16,238 nucleotides of DNA, taken from assembly GCA_045636245.1 (NCBI GenBank), contig JAZTXA010000116.1:1-16238 (forward strand). The letters run 5' to 3'. A program made the position numbers and the translations under genes. The stretch's first letter is position 1. Each line of letters opens with the position of its first letter. The notes under the pieces are model-generated. The model was given only the letters and a program-made list of their open reading frames with translations, was not told the origin of the DNA and did no database searches. This DNA is from RGIG7213 sp045636245. GTDB taxonomy: Bacteria; Bacillota; Clostridia; Oscillospirales; CAG-272. Positions 6,683-14,312 of the stretch are shown one piece after another.

Positions 6683-7149
6683 TGCTGTTTACACCTTAAT
6701 TTTTGAAAAAATTCGGAAAGAAGCGACATCGCTTCTTTTTCCATTATGCCTCCAATCACCTCAGGGTGGTGGTTAAATGGAAAAGTATTTAAATCGGCAA
6801 CGGAGCCGAAAGCCCCCGCCTTTACATCGGGCGCACCGTAAAACACACGGTCAAGCCTTGCATTTATGATCGCCCCTGCGCACATTACGCACGGTTCAAG
6901 TGTTACAAAAATGTCGCATCCGCACAGCCGCCAGCCGCCGAGTGCTTTGCAGGCGTTGTCAATGGCGCTTATTTCTGCATGGTGAAGTGCATTTTTTTCA
7001 CTTTCCCTTGTATTGTGCCCTTTTGCGACGATCTTTCCGTTTTTAACGATGACCGCCCCGACGGGAACTTCGTTTTTAACAAGTGCCTTTTCCGCCTCGG
7101 AAAGGGCTTCTTTCATAAAATACGATATTTCTTCATAAGTATAAGCCAT
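6679..7149 (-). CDS. tadA: tRNA-specific adenosine deaminase
   Basis: A 156-residue zinc deaminase that converts the wobble adenosine 34 of tRNA-Arg(ACG) to inosine. Catalytic motif H57-A58-E59 (HAE) and zinc cysteines C87 and C90 (PCVMC); the NxALxHAE and FGA(x)GS context and length fit TadA. The start at 7149 is chosen because AGAGG lies about 5 bases upstream (minus strand) and the family N-terminus begins with a short helix like TYEEISYFMKEA. A longer frame to 7197 only adds residues encoded inside the previous gene. Only two bases separate it from the stop of the CPBP gene, so the two are probably co-transcribed and translationally coupled. Confidence 0.93.
   Translation of the reverse strand: MAYTYEEISYFMKEALSEAEKALVKNEVPVGAVIVKNGKIVAKGHNTRESEKNALHHAEISAIDNACKALGGWRLCGCDIFVTLEPCVMCAGAIINARLDRVFYGAPDVKAGAFGSVADLNTFPFNHHPEVIGGIMEKEAMSLLSEFFQKLRCKQH
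6715..6740 (+). terminator. Terminator of the PHP gene inside tadA coding DNA
   Basis: A 9-bp perfect stem (6717-6725 with 6730-6738, loop ACAT) whose right arm merges into TTTTT (6736-6740), 33 bases after the PHP stop codon. The same bases encode the C-terminal KEAMSLLSEF segment of tadA on the other strand. Confidence 0.65.
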
Positions 7150-7151
7150 AA

Positions 7152-7976
7152 TTACCTCTGTATCGGTTGGATCGCAAGCAAAGCAAAAAGAATACAAACG
7201 ACCGCATAAAAAATGACAAGCGGGGATATTTTACAAAACCGCAGCTTTTCTCTGAAATAACCGTTTTTGTAAAGTATTACAGCGCATAAAACGCCGATGG
7301 GGACAATAAATATCCCTGCTTTTAAAAACGATGAAAAGGGAACATCCGCGCCCATATAGGAAAGAAGAAAAGCCGAAAGATTGTTTAAAAAATGCATAAG
7401 CACGGCAAAGAATATCGAACCTGTTCTTACCGTGAAATATCCGAAAACAAGCCCGCACAGAAACGCAAACGGTATCTGCATGAGGTTCATGTGGAAAAGT
7501 GCAAACATGAGAGAGGAAAATATTACAGCACCGCTTTTACCAAACGGCAAGACCGAACCCAAAACAAGCCTCCGCATGAGTATTTCTTCAAGAATCGGCG
7601 GTAAAATGACAAGATGGATAAATGAAATTATAATCGACGGAATATCTGAATATATCGGAAGACCTGCACTTATTCCGTAACCGATGCGTTCAAACACCTC
7701 CGACAAAGCAGATGAAAAAACATTTCCTGTGTATATCGCACATAAGGCGAAGATGACACACAAAAACGGCATTTTCGGAAAGGTATGAGTATCTTTTTCC
7801 TTCACATCTGTGCATGACGAAAGGTACACTGCACAAAGTGCCATAGAAATACCGTATGACATCATATTGAGTAAGGCTGTCAAAAATCCCTCATTCGGTG
7901 AAATGAATGAAAAAAGCATTTGGCAAAGCAAAAAAATATACAGCGAGATTACGACTGTATTTTGTTTTTTATACAA
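7152..7976 (-). CDS. CPBP-family intramembrane metalloprotease
   Basis: A 274-residue polytopic membrane protein of the CPBP/CAAX (Abi) family, with about 7-8 hydrophobic helices. The three catalytic motifs are intact: EExxxR at E130-E131-R135, FxxxH at F158-H162, and HxxxN at H195-N199. Family members cleave within membranes; in bacteria they serve bacteriocin immunity or protein processing, but this substrate is unknown. I place the start at a TTG (7976): AAGGAGG sits seven bases upstream on the minus strand, whereas the ATG at 8024 lies very close to the -10 box, lacks a ribosome-binding site and would put that site inside the coding sequence. Its stop is two bases before the tadA ATG. Confidence 0.87.
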   Translation of the reverse strand: MYKKQNTVVISLYIFLLCQMLFSFISPNEGFLTALLNMMSYGISMALCAVYLSSCTDVKEKDTHTFPKMPFLCVIFALCAIYTGNVFSSALSEVFERIGYGISAGLPIYSDIPSIIISFIHLVILPPILEEILMRRLVLGSVLPFGKSGAVIFSSLMFALFHMNLMQIPFAFLCGLVFGYFTVRTGSIFFAVLMHFLNNLSAFLLSYMGADVPFSSFLKAGIFIVPIGVLCAVILYKNGYFREKLRFCKISPLVIFYAVVCILFALLAIQPIQR

Positions 7977-8005
7977 TTTACCGCCTCCTTTTTCAATATA
8001 TGACC

Positions 8006-8034
8006 ATTGTACATCACTATTCAAAAAAAATCAA
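8006..8034 (-). promoter_or_regulatory. Promoter of CPBP-tadA operon
   Basis: On the minus strand, TTGATT (8034-8029) and TACAAT (8011-8006), 17-bp spacer. It lies about 30 bp upstream of the TTG start. Confidence 0.65.
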
Positions 8035-8172
8035 CACTTATTCACAAAAAAGTAAAAAAGAAAAAGGCGAAAGTATAGTTTTTTGAACTTTTTATGCAAA
8101 ATGTACGAAATGCCCGAAAGATTTTTGTCTATAACCACGGTGTCAAAGTGATGTGAAAACGGACGGAAAAAC

Positions 8173-8201
8173 TTGATTTGTTTAAAAAAACGGAGTATAA
8201 T
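8173..8201 (+). promoter_or_regulatory. Promoter of the M23 peptidase gene
   Basis: TTGATT (8173-8178) and TATAAT (8196-8201), 17-bp spacer. Its -35 box covers the first ATG of the open frame, which argues for a later start. No other feature is recognised between the divergent promoters (8035-8172). Confidence 0.8.
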
Positions 8202-8253
8202 AGAAGGAGCGTGTGAAAAAAACAAACAAAAACGCACTTTAATGGAGAATCTA

Positions 8254-9612
8254 ATGGTTAAGATAAGAAGTACGGCAGAAAGGATATACGGATGGATACG
8301 CTGTAATCCGATAAAAGCCGTGAAGACAGCTGTTATATCGGCAATGTGCTGTGCAGGTGCCGCATATATGTGGTACATGTGTACATTCACTGCCGTGACT
8401 GTAGCATATGCTGACGGTGTACGCATTGGTGCTGTCAATTCAGCCGATGTGTTCGCACCCGTGATGCAGGCGTCAAACGATGCCGGACTGATCACATACC
8501 CGCCGGCAAAGACACCGAATATCACTTTTGAAGTCAGTCTTGAGAGAGAGCCTGAAACGCTTTCGCAAAAACAGATATATGAAAAGGTATACGCGGTGGC
8601 AACAGACGGTTACCGCGCTATGTACGGGCTTTATGTAGACGGAAAATTTTCCGCCGCGGGTGAAAGCCGTGAAATGCTGAACGGTATTGTAAAGACCGTT
8701 GAAGACGGCATTAAGGCGCAGTGCGGGGATGATGCGCAGATAACATCGTCGATTGAGATTAAAAAGGTTCATTGCAAGGGTGAATATGCGCACACATCCG
8801 AGAGGATACTTGCACAGCTTTCGGGCGGACTTTCATATACGGATATTTCCGAGGGCGAAGATATTTTCAACATTTTCTTTGAAGAGGATGCGGATAAATC
8901 GTTTGCACCCGACATTTCAAATTCAAATACTTCCTCCGGAATAAGCACGAATTATGATGCACAGATACAGACAAAGTATGTGACAGTAAGCGAGGAAATA
9001 CCGTTTGATACTGTGTATGAGCAGACGGAAAGATATTTCAAAGGTACATATATAAAGAAAAACGACGGCGAAAACGGCATAAAAACAGTAACATATGAGA
9101 TCAGATACGAAAACGGCAAGGAGATTTCACGCACCGCCGTTGAAGAATCGGTTCTTTTGCTGCCTGTTGACAAAACGGTTTATATGGGTATTAAAGAAAA
9201 ACCCAAGACCGCATCTACAGGTGAGTTTATATGGCCGCTTAAAAAAGGCGATTATATTATAACAAGTGACTACGGATACAGAAACGATGATGATGTAAGC
9301 GGTTATCATGACGGACTTGATCTGGGTGCGGATAAAGGAACGACCATATCTGCCGCAGACGGCGGACGAGTCATTGTTGCCGAAACGCACAGAAGCTACG
9401 GCATATATGTTATCATACAGCATGACGACGGCACAAAGACAGTTTATGCGCATATGTCAAAGCGTTCGGTTTCCGTCGGTGACAGGGTATATCAGGGTCA
9501 GAAGATAGGCGAGGTTGGTTCAACCGGTTACTCCACGGGCGACCATTTGCATTTTGAGATCATCAAAAACGGTAATAAAGTAGACCCCGAAAAATATTTA
9601 CCCAAAAGATAA
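8254..9612 (+). CDS. Membrane-anchored G5 + M23 (LytM) peptidase
   Basis: A 452-residue cell-wall protein. A basic N-terminus and transmembrane helix (about 24-48) place the rest outside the cell. A mixed region (50-230) is followed by a G5 domain (about 240-316, TKYVTVSEEIPF to VDKTVYMG) and a C-terminal M23/LytM zinc endopeptidase (324-452). Zinc and catalytic residues are all present: H352 and D356 (HDGLD), H400 (YAHMS), H431 and H433 (HLHFE). It should cut peptidoglycan cross-bridges; the G5 domain probably binds wall sugars. The frame is open from 8173, but that ATG is inside the promoter. ATG 8254 has GGAG six to nine bases upstream; ATG 8242 is an alternative adding four residues. A strong terminator follows. 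Confidence 0.9.
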   Translation: MVKIRSTAERIYGWIRCNPIKAVKTAVISAMCCAGAAYMWYMCTFTAVTVAYADGVRIGAVNSADVFAPVMQASNDAGLITYPPAKTPNITFEVSLEREPETLSQKQIYEKVYAVATDGYRAMYGLYVDGKFSAAGESREMLNGIVKTVEDGIKAQCGDDAQITSSIEIKKVHCKGEYAHTSERILAQLSGGLSYTDISEGEDIFNIFFEEDADKSFAPDISNSNTSSGISTNYDAQIQTKYVTVSEEIPFDTVYEQTERYFKGTYIKKNDGENGIKTVTYEIRYENGKEISRTAVEESVLLLPVDKTVYMGIKEKPKTASTGEFIWPLKKGDYIITSDYGYRNDDDVSGYHDGLDLGADKGTTISAADGGRVIVAETHRSYGIYVIIQHDDGTKTVYAHMSKRSVSVGDRVYQGQKIGEVGSTGYSTGDHLHFEIIKNGNKVDPEKYLPKR

Positions 9613-9625
9613 GCCGTATTATTTT

Positions 9626-9655
9626 ACCGCCCCGTTTTTCGGGGCGGTTTATTGT
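9626..9655 (+). terminator. Intrinsic terminator of the M23 gene
   Basis: Perfect 9-bp stem ACCGCCCCG/CGGGGCGGT (9626-9634 with 9640-9648), loop TTTTT, followed by a T-rich stretch. It starts 13 bases after the stop codon and directly abuts the next promoter. Confidence 0.9.
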
Positions 9656-9682
9656 TGACTTTTTGGGGTAATGTGGTATAAT
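9655..9682 (+). promoter_or_regulatory. Promoter of the FAD-protein gene
   Basis: TTGACT (9655-9660) and TATAAT (9677-9682), 16-bp spacer. AAAGGA near 9703 serves the ATG at 9714. Confidence 0.82.
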
Positions 9683-9713
9683 AGTATCGGTATACAAAAC
9701 GAAAGGAAAAATT

Positions 9714-11078
9714 ATGAAGTACGATGTATTGATAATAGGTGCAGGCCCCGGCGGTATATTTTCCGCGTATGAGCTTATAAAACTGAATCCCGAATTAAAG
9801 GTGGCTGTTTTTGAAGCAGGTCATGCACTTGATAAGCGCAAATGTCCTATAGACGGGGAAAAGATCAAAAGCTGTATCGGCTGTAAGACATGCTCTATTA
9901 TGAGTGGTTTCGGAGGAGCCGGCGCATTTTCTGACGGTAAATACAATATAACAAACGATTTCGGCGGTACTTTGTACGAATATATCGGCAAGAAGCATGC
10001 TCTTGAGCTTATGAGGTATGTCGATGATATCAATATGCAGTACGGCGGAGAGGGCACAAAGCTTTATTCCACAACGGGGACAAAGTTCAAGAAGCTGTGT
10101 GTGCAGAACGATCTGCACCTGCTTGATGCTTCCGTGCGCCATTTAGGCACGGATATAAATTACATTGTGCTTGAAAATATATATGCATATCTTAAAGACA
10201 AAGTAACCTTCTTTTTCGATACACCCGTAGACACTGTTTCCGTTATCGACGGCGGATATAAGGTGACGTGTAAAGACGGCGAATATACGTGTAAATACTG
10301 TATCGTTTCCGTCGGAAGAAGCGGAAGCAAAAGGATGGAAAGTGTCTGCCGTGACCTTGATATTGAGGTCAATTCAAACCGTGTCGATATCGGTGTAAGG
10401 GTTGAGCTTCCCGCGGAAGTATTTTCTCATCTTACAGATGAGCTTTACGAAAGTAAGATAGTCTACAGAACGAGCAAATACGGCGATAAGGTACGCACAT
10501 TCTGTATGAATCCGCGCGGTGTTGTCGTTAACGAAAACACAAACGGAATAATTACAGTAAACGGCCACAGCTATGAAGACCCCGCAAGGCAGACGGAAAA
10601 TACGAATTTTGCACTGCTTGTGGCAAAGCATTTTTCCGAGCCGTTCCGTGACTCAAACGGATATGCCGAATCAATCGCAAGGCTCAGCAATATGCTCGGC
10701 GGCGGTGTCATAATGCAGAGATTTGGCGACCTTATAAGAGGTCAGCGTTCAACCCCGAACAGAATTGAAGAGTCCTTTGTCACACCCACACTCAACGCAA
10801 CGCCGGGAGACTTGAGTCTGGTGCTTCCCAAACGTATACTTGACGGTATAATCGAGATGATATATGCCCTTGACGAGATCGCACCCGGTACGGCAAACGA
10901 GGATACGCTTCTGTATGGTGTAGAGGTCAAGTTCTACAACATGGAGGTGTGTGTTGACAAAAATCTCCAGACAAAATACGAGGGTCTTTATGTCATCGGT
11001 GACGGAAGCGGCATCACCCACTCGCTTTCCCATGCCTCCGCAAGCGGTGTGTACGTGGCAAGAAGAATTGCGGAATAA
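9714..11078 (+). CDS. FAD-dependent oxidoreductase, COG2509 type
   Basis: A 454-residue flavoprotein. The N-terminal Rossmann motif GAGPGG (9-14) binds FAD. The C-terminus LYVIGDGSGITHSLSHASASG closes the FAD site as in the NAD(P)/FAD-utilising family annotated as uncharacterised dehydrogenases. Between them, four cysteines (C44, C54, C57, C60; C-x9-C-x2-C-x2-C) precede a GFGGAGAFSDGKYN segment. The spacing suggests a bound metal or iron-sulfur cluster, or redox-active thiols. I recall similar cysteines in other family members. Substrate and electron partner unknown. It appears to be a single-gene unit with its own promoter, followed by a large palindromic repeat. Confidence 0.85.
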   Translation: MKYDVLIIGAGPGGIFSAYELIKLNPELKVAVFEAGHALDKRKCPIDGEKIKSCIGCKTCSIMSGFGGAGAFSDGKYNITNDFGGTLYEYIGKKHALELMRYVDDINMQYGGEGTKLYSTTGTKFKKLCVQNDLHLLDASVRHLGTDINYIVLENIYAYLKDKVTFFFDTPVDTVSVIDGGYKVTCKDGEYTCKYCIVSVGRSGSKRMESVCRDLDIEVNSNRVDIGVRVELPAEVFSHLTDELYESKIVYRTSKYGDKVRTFCMNPRGVVVNENTNGIITVNGHSYEDPARQTENTNFALLVAKHFSEPFRDSNGYAESIARLSNMLGGGVIMQRFGDLIRGQRSTPNRIEESFVTPTLNATPGDLSLVLPKRILDGIIEMIYALDEIAPGTANEDTLLYGVEVKFYNMEVCVDKNLQTKYEGLYVIGDGSGITHSLSHASASGVYVARRIAE

Positions 11079-11102
11079 TAATCGGCTTTTGTTTTAAGCA
11101 TT

Positions 11103-11179
11103 GTATGGCGGGGGCTTGCTCCCGCCGAATTTTATTTGCGAGGAAATGACAAAACGGCGGGATCAAGCCCCCGCCGTAC
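11103..11179. repeat. Nested palindromic intergenic repeat
   Basis: Two 25-bp arms (11103-11127 and 11155-11179) are inverted copies with two mismatches, one of which would be a G-U pair in RNA. Each arm is itself palindromic (GGCGGG ... CCCGCC). The 27-bp centre is AT-rich. This is the design of REP/BIME-like extragenic palindromes; it may also help end the FAD-gene transcript, although no T run follows directly. Confidence 0.85.
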
Positions 11180-11201
11180 CTTTATTATTTATAATATAAT
11201 A

Positions 11202-11230
11202 TTGACAATATTAACTGTTAGTGCTATAAT
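11202..11230 (+). promoter_or_regulatory. Consensus promoter of the lic operon
   Basis: Perfect TTGACA (11202-11207) and perfect TATAAT (11225-11230) with an ideal 17-bp spacer, predicting strong expression unless repressed. The start site near 11237 leaves a short leader of about 40 nt. Confidence 0.93.
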
Positions 11231-11278
11231 ACCGAATGTCGATATTATTGTTTTTTTATATAGAAAAGGGGACGGAAA

Positions 11279-12148
11279 ATGTACATTGTTGACAATGCGG
11301 TAATTATGGCGGCGGGTACGTCAAGCAGATTTGCCCCGCTTTCATATGAAATGCCGAAGGCGCTTATAACCGTAAAGGGCGAGGTGCTTATTGAAAGACA
11401 GATACGCCAGCTTAAAGAAGCGGGCATTGATAAAATATATATTGTTACGGGATATAAGGCGGAGATGTTTTCATATCTTGAAGAAAAATTCGGTGTTCAT
11501 TTGGTACATAACCCCGACTTTCTGACGAGAAACAATAACGCAAGTATTTATGCCGTAAAGGACGTGGTCAAAAACACTTATATATGCTCTGCGGACAACT
11601 ATTTTTCGGAAAATCCGTTTGAAAAGAAAGTATCTGACTGCTACTATTCGGCAGTATATGCTGACGGGCAAACGAAGGAATGGTGTATGAAATACGATGA
11701 AAATGACACCGTTTATGATGTTAAGATAGGCGGTGAGAACGCTTGGTATATGCTTGGCCACGTATTCTGGAGTGAGGATTTTACAAAGAAATTTCTTGAA
11801 ATTCTGATTCGTGATTACGACAGGCCCGAAACTGCCGACCTTTTGTGGGAGAACATCTATATAAACAACATCGACAGCCTTGAAATGAAAATAAGAAAAT
11901 ACAAAGACAGTGTTATTTTTGAGTTTGACACGCTTGATGAGCTTCGGGAGTTTGACGAAAGCTACATCAGTGACACACGCTCACAGATATTAAAGAGTGT
12001 ATGTGCAAAGCTTTCGTGTAACGAAAGTGATATAAAATCCGTCTTATCATATAAGGACAGCACAAATGAAGCCGCAGGCTTTACATTTGCTTATAAAGGA
12101 AAAAAATACAAATACTCATACAGCGAAAAAACTTTCAAGGAGGAATAA
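11279..12148 (+). CDS. licC: LicC-like phosphocholine cytidylyltransferase
   Basis: A 289-residue nucleotidyltransferase. The N-terminal domain (1 to about 230) has the signature MAAGTSSRFAPLSYEMPKAL (10-29) with the G-x-S-x-R loop and lysine K27, and an acidic CSADNYF segment corresponding to the metal-binding Asp. With licA next door, the likely reaction is CTP + phosphocholine to CDP-choline, the activated donor for surface polymers. It has an extra C-terminal segment (about 230-289, rich in Lys, Ser and Tyr) that I believe is absent from the shorter (about 229-residue) pneumococcal LicC. GGGGACGG precedes the ATG. Another amino-alcohol phosphate substrate cannot be excluded. Confidence 0.85.
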   Translation: MYIVDNAVIMAAGTSSRFAPLSYEMPKALITVKGEVLIERQIRQLKEAGIDKIYIVTGYKAEMFSYLEEKFGVHLVHNPDFLTRNNNASIYAVKDVVKNTYICSADNYFSENPFEKKVSDCYYSAVYADGQTKEWCMKYDENDTVYDVKIGGENAWYMLGHVFWSEDFTKKFLEILIRDYDRPETADLLWENIYINNIDSLEMKIRKYKDSVIFEFDTLDELREFDESYISDTRSQILKSVCAKLSCNESDIKSVLSYKDSTNEAAGFTFAYKGKKYKYSYSEKTFKEE

Positions 12149-12150
12149 AA

Positions 12151-13053
12151 GTGGAAAAAAACAGCGAATATACTGCCGTGAAGCAACTGCTTCAAAAGGT
12201 ACTTAAAACCGATGATTACAGCGATATTTCCCGCATGGGCGGACTTACAAACCGCACATATAAAGTAACCGTTAACGGGGACGATTATGTAGTTCGTATT
12301 CCCGGAGAGGGAACAGAGGAGCTTATCAACCGTAAAGATGAGATGGTAAGCACAAAGCTTGCGTGCGATCTCGGAGTGGATGCGGAGCTGCTTTATTTCG
12401 GTGACGACGGCTCAAAGGTGACAAGATACATAAAAGATGCCGTTACTATGTCGGCTGAAACACTTAAAACCGATGAAAATATAAAGCGTATGGCTGACAT
12501 CTTCAAAAAGGTGCATACATCAGGTGTTAACACGGGTGTACCGTTTGAGGTTTTTGAAATGGCAGGCGGATACGAAAAGATAATTTCCGACAACAATGTA
12601 CCGATGTATGACGATTATAGTGAGATGAAAAATCACGTTATGGCTGTTAAAAATGAGGTGGATGCTTTGATAGGTGCCGAAAAGGTTCCGTGCCACAATG
12701 ACCCGCTTTGCGAAAACTGGGTGCTTGGCGGTGAGCGCATGTATCTCATCGATTGGGAATACGCAGGCATGAACGACGGCATGTGGGACGTTGCCGATGT
12801 GTCCATTGAAGCAGGCTTCGACGCTGTGTGCGATGAAAAGCTTCTGACAGCATATCTCGGAAAAACTCCGGACGAAAAGGACAAAAAGCATTTCTTGGCA
12901 AGTAAAATATACGTTGACTATCTGTGGACGCTGTGGGCGAAAACGAGAGTTCCGTATGACGGTCAGCCCATGGAGGACTGGGCAACGGAAAGATATACAC
13001 GTCTTAAAGGATTCATAAAAGAATATATGAACATAAACGGAGGAAACAAATAA
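12151..13053 (+). CDS. licA: LicA-type choline kinase
   Basis: A 300-residue aminoglycoside-phosphotransferase-fold kinase (APH/choline kinase). An N-terminal MGGLTNRTYKV loop (29-39) with VVRIPG (47-52) binds ATP. The catalytic Brenner motif is H182-N183-D184 followed by N189. The metal aspartate is D201 in LIDWEYAG, a typical choline/ethanolamine kinase sequence. It would trap imported choline as phosphocholine for LicC. The start is GTG, seven bases after AAGGAGG (12137-12143) and only two bases after the licC stop; its own stop overlaps the licB ATG by one base, so the three genes are a coupled operon. Confidence 0.9.
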   Translation: MEKNSEYTAVKQLLQKVLKTDDYSDISRMGGLTNRTYKVTVNGDDYVVRIPGEGTEELINRKDEMVSTKLACDLGVDAELLYFGDDGSKVTRYIKDAVTMSAETLKTDENIKRMADIFKKVHTSGVNTGVPFEVFEMAGGYEKIISDNNVPMYDDYSEMKNHVMAVKNEVDALIGAEKVPCHNDPLCENWVLGGERMYLIDWEYAGMNDGMWDVADVSIEAGFDAVCDEKLLTAYLGKTPDEKDKKHFLASKIYVDYLWTLWAKTRVPYDGQPMEDWATERYTRLKGFIKEYMNINGGNK

Positions 13054-14003
13054 TGGCAGCCGGAATTATTGCAGGTATCACATGGGCTATTGCCTCGTAC
13101 ATTCTCACACTCGCTACGGGTATGGAAGCGTTTTCCGCAGAATCGCTTCTGTTCGTTACATTCATAAGCACGTTCATACACGATGCATCATCCGCTATCT
13201 GGTCAACGGCATACAACGGTGTCAGAGGCAATCTTAAAAACGTATGGAACGCTCTTACAAAAACAAAAAGCGGTAAATGGGTAGTTGTTGCCGCAGTTAT
13301 CGGCGGCCCTGTCGGTATGACGGGCTACGTTATGGCACTTACTTATATGGGTGCATCTGTGGGTGCTGTTGCAAGTGCTGTATTTCCTGCGATAGGCGCA
13401 ATACTTGCGTACATATTCCTCAAAGAAAAAATGAAGTGGTATCAGTGGGTGTTCCTTATATTCACGCTTTTGGGCGTTTACGGACTCAGCTACTCGCCCG
13501 AGCTTAATATCGAAAACTTCTGGCTCGGTCTTCTCGGCGCGGCTATGTGCGCATTCGGCTGGGGTATTGAAGCGGTTATTCTTGCAAAATGCCTGACAGA
13601 TCCCGAGGTGAAGGATGAATATGCCCTGCAGATACGTCAGACAACGTCAGCTCTTACTTACGCAATTATCATTCTTCCTGTTGTCAAGGGCTGGGGCTTT
13701 ACAGCTGATCTCTTTACGCCCGACACAAAATGGCTTATTCCCACGATAGTTATAGCGGGACTTTTCGCAACGCTTTCCTATCTTTATTACTACAAGGCAA
13801 TTTCACAAATAGGTGCATCAAAGGCTATGGCGCTCAATGTAACTTACTGTGCGTGGATAGCTGTTATTCCCTTGGTGCTTGTATTGTTCGGCGGGGCGAT
13901 GCCCACATTCGGCGCTGTTCAGATAATATGCACCGTAATTGTTCTTGTCTGCGGTATATTTGCCGCGGCTGACTTCAAGGAAATACTTAAAAAGGGCGAA
14001 TAA
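13053..14003 (+). CDS. licB: LicB-like choline permease, DMT/EamA family
   Basis: A 316-residue integral membrane protein with about ten hydrophobic helices arranged as two EamA halves (for example helices near 5-25, 75-95, 100-118, then 150-170, 235-255 and 265-310). Such drug/metabolite transporter proteins beside licA import choline for phosphorylation. GGAGG (13039-13043) lies in the end of licA and the start is a TAATG overlap with the licA stop, meaning tight translational coupling. The substrate is inferred from the neighbours rather than from the sequence alone. Confidence 0.86.
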   Translation: MAAGIIAGITWAIASYILTLATGMEAFSAESLLFVTFISTFIHDASSAIWSTAYNGVRGNLKNVWNALTKTKSGKWVVVAAVIGGPVGMTGYVMALTYMGASVGAVASAVFPAIGAILAYIFLKEKMKWYQWVFLIFTLLGVYGLSYSPELNIENFWLGLLGAAMCAFGWGIEAVILAKCLTDPEVKDEYALQIRQTTSALTYAIIILPVVKGWGFTADLFTPDTKWLIPTIVIAGLFATLSYLYYYKAISQIGASKAMALNVTYCAWIAVIPLVLVLFGGAMPTFGAVQIICTVIVLVCGIFAAADFKEILKKGE

Positions 14004-14312
14004 ATGTAAGGGTGTCCTGTGGCATTATACCGAATGAACCATCGTAGGACGGGGACGCGCGGAATACAAAAAGATAAATGTAAACTTTTAAGTGAAACAA
14101 GGTAGTATGGGGCGGCGCAATCAGTTCGCTTTACGAACCGGACGACCCGCAACAAATGAAAACGGGTTTGAAACGGCAGGTAAGCCCTTGCCCTACCACC
14201 CCGAATGAAGTAAACAAAAATGGGTATCAAGCGGGAGGATAATATCCTCCCCTATAACATTACCCTGTATTACACAAAAATTATGACCGCACGGCGGTCA
14301 ACGGAGAAATTT
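14004..14312. other. Palindrome-rich spacer inside the lic operon
   Basis: About 310 bp without a convincing gene. It holds several short inverted repeats: 14124-14128 with 14134-14138; a perfect 9-bp pair 14233-14241 with 14243-14251 (GGGAGGATA/TATCCTCCC, too tight for a large loop); and GACCGC/GCGGTC (14285-14290 with 14294-14299) just before the next ribosome-binding site. Two GTAGGACGGGG- and GTAGTATGGGG-like stretches (14045, 14103) look like decayed copies of an intergenic repeat. I see no clear promoter or T-tailed terminator, so read-through from licB is plausible. Confidence 0.5.

Noticed and set aside
7150..7197. Longer tadA start at 7197
   Set aside because: The extra 16 residues come from the end of the CPBP gene read in another frame and do not fit TadA; ATG 7149 has a ribosome-binding site.
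7977..8024. ATG start of the CPBP gene at 8024
   Set aside because: It lies at or upstream of the predicted transcript start, close to the -10 box, and has no ribosome-binding site; TTG 7976 has an ideal one.
8173..8253. Start of the M23 peptidase at ATG 8173
   Set aside because: This ATG overlaps the -35 box of the gene's promoter; ATG 8254 has a ribosome-binding site.
7152..9612. CPBP protease plus M23 peptidase as a bacteriocin or defence module
   Set aside because: The two genes are divergently transcribed with separate promoters, and no toxin, precursor peptide or exporter gene is adjacent.
14220..14312. Longer transferase start at 14220
   Set aside because: No ribosome-binding site is present, the added 31 residues are encoded by palindromic spacer DNA, and the YIDPGTGS start at 14313 fits the family.
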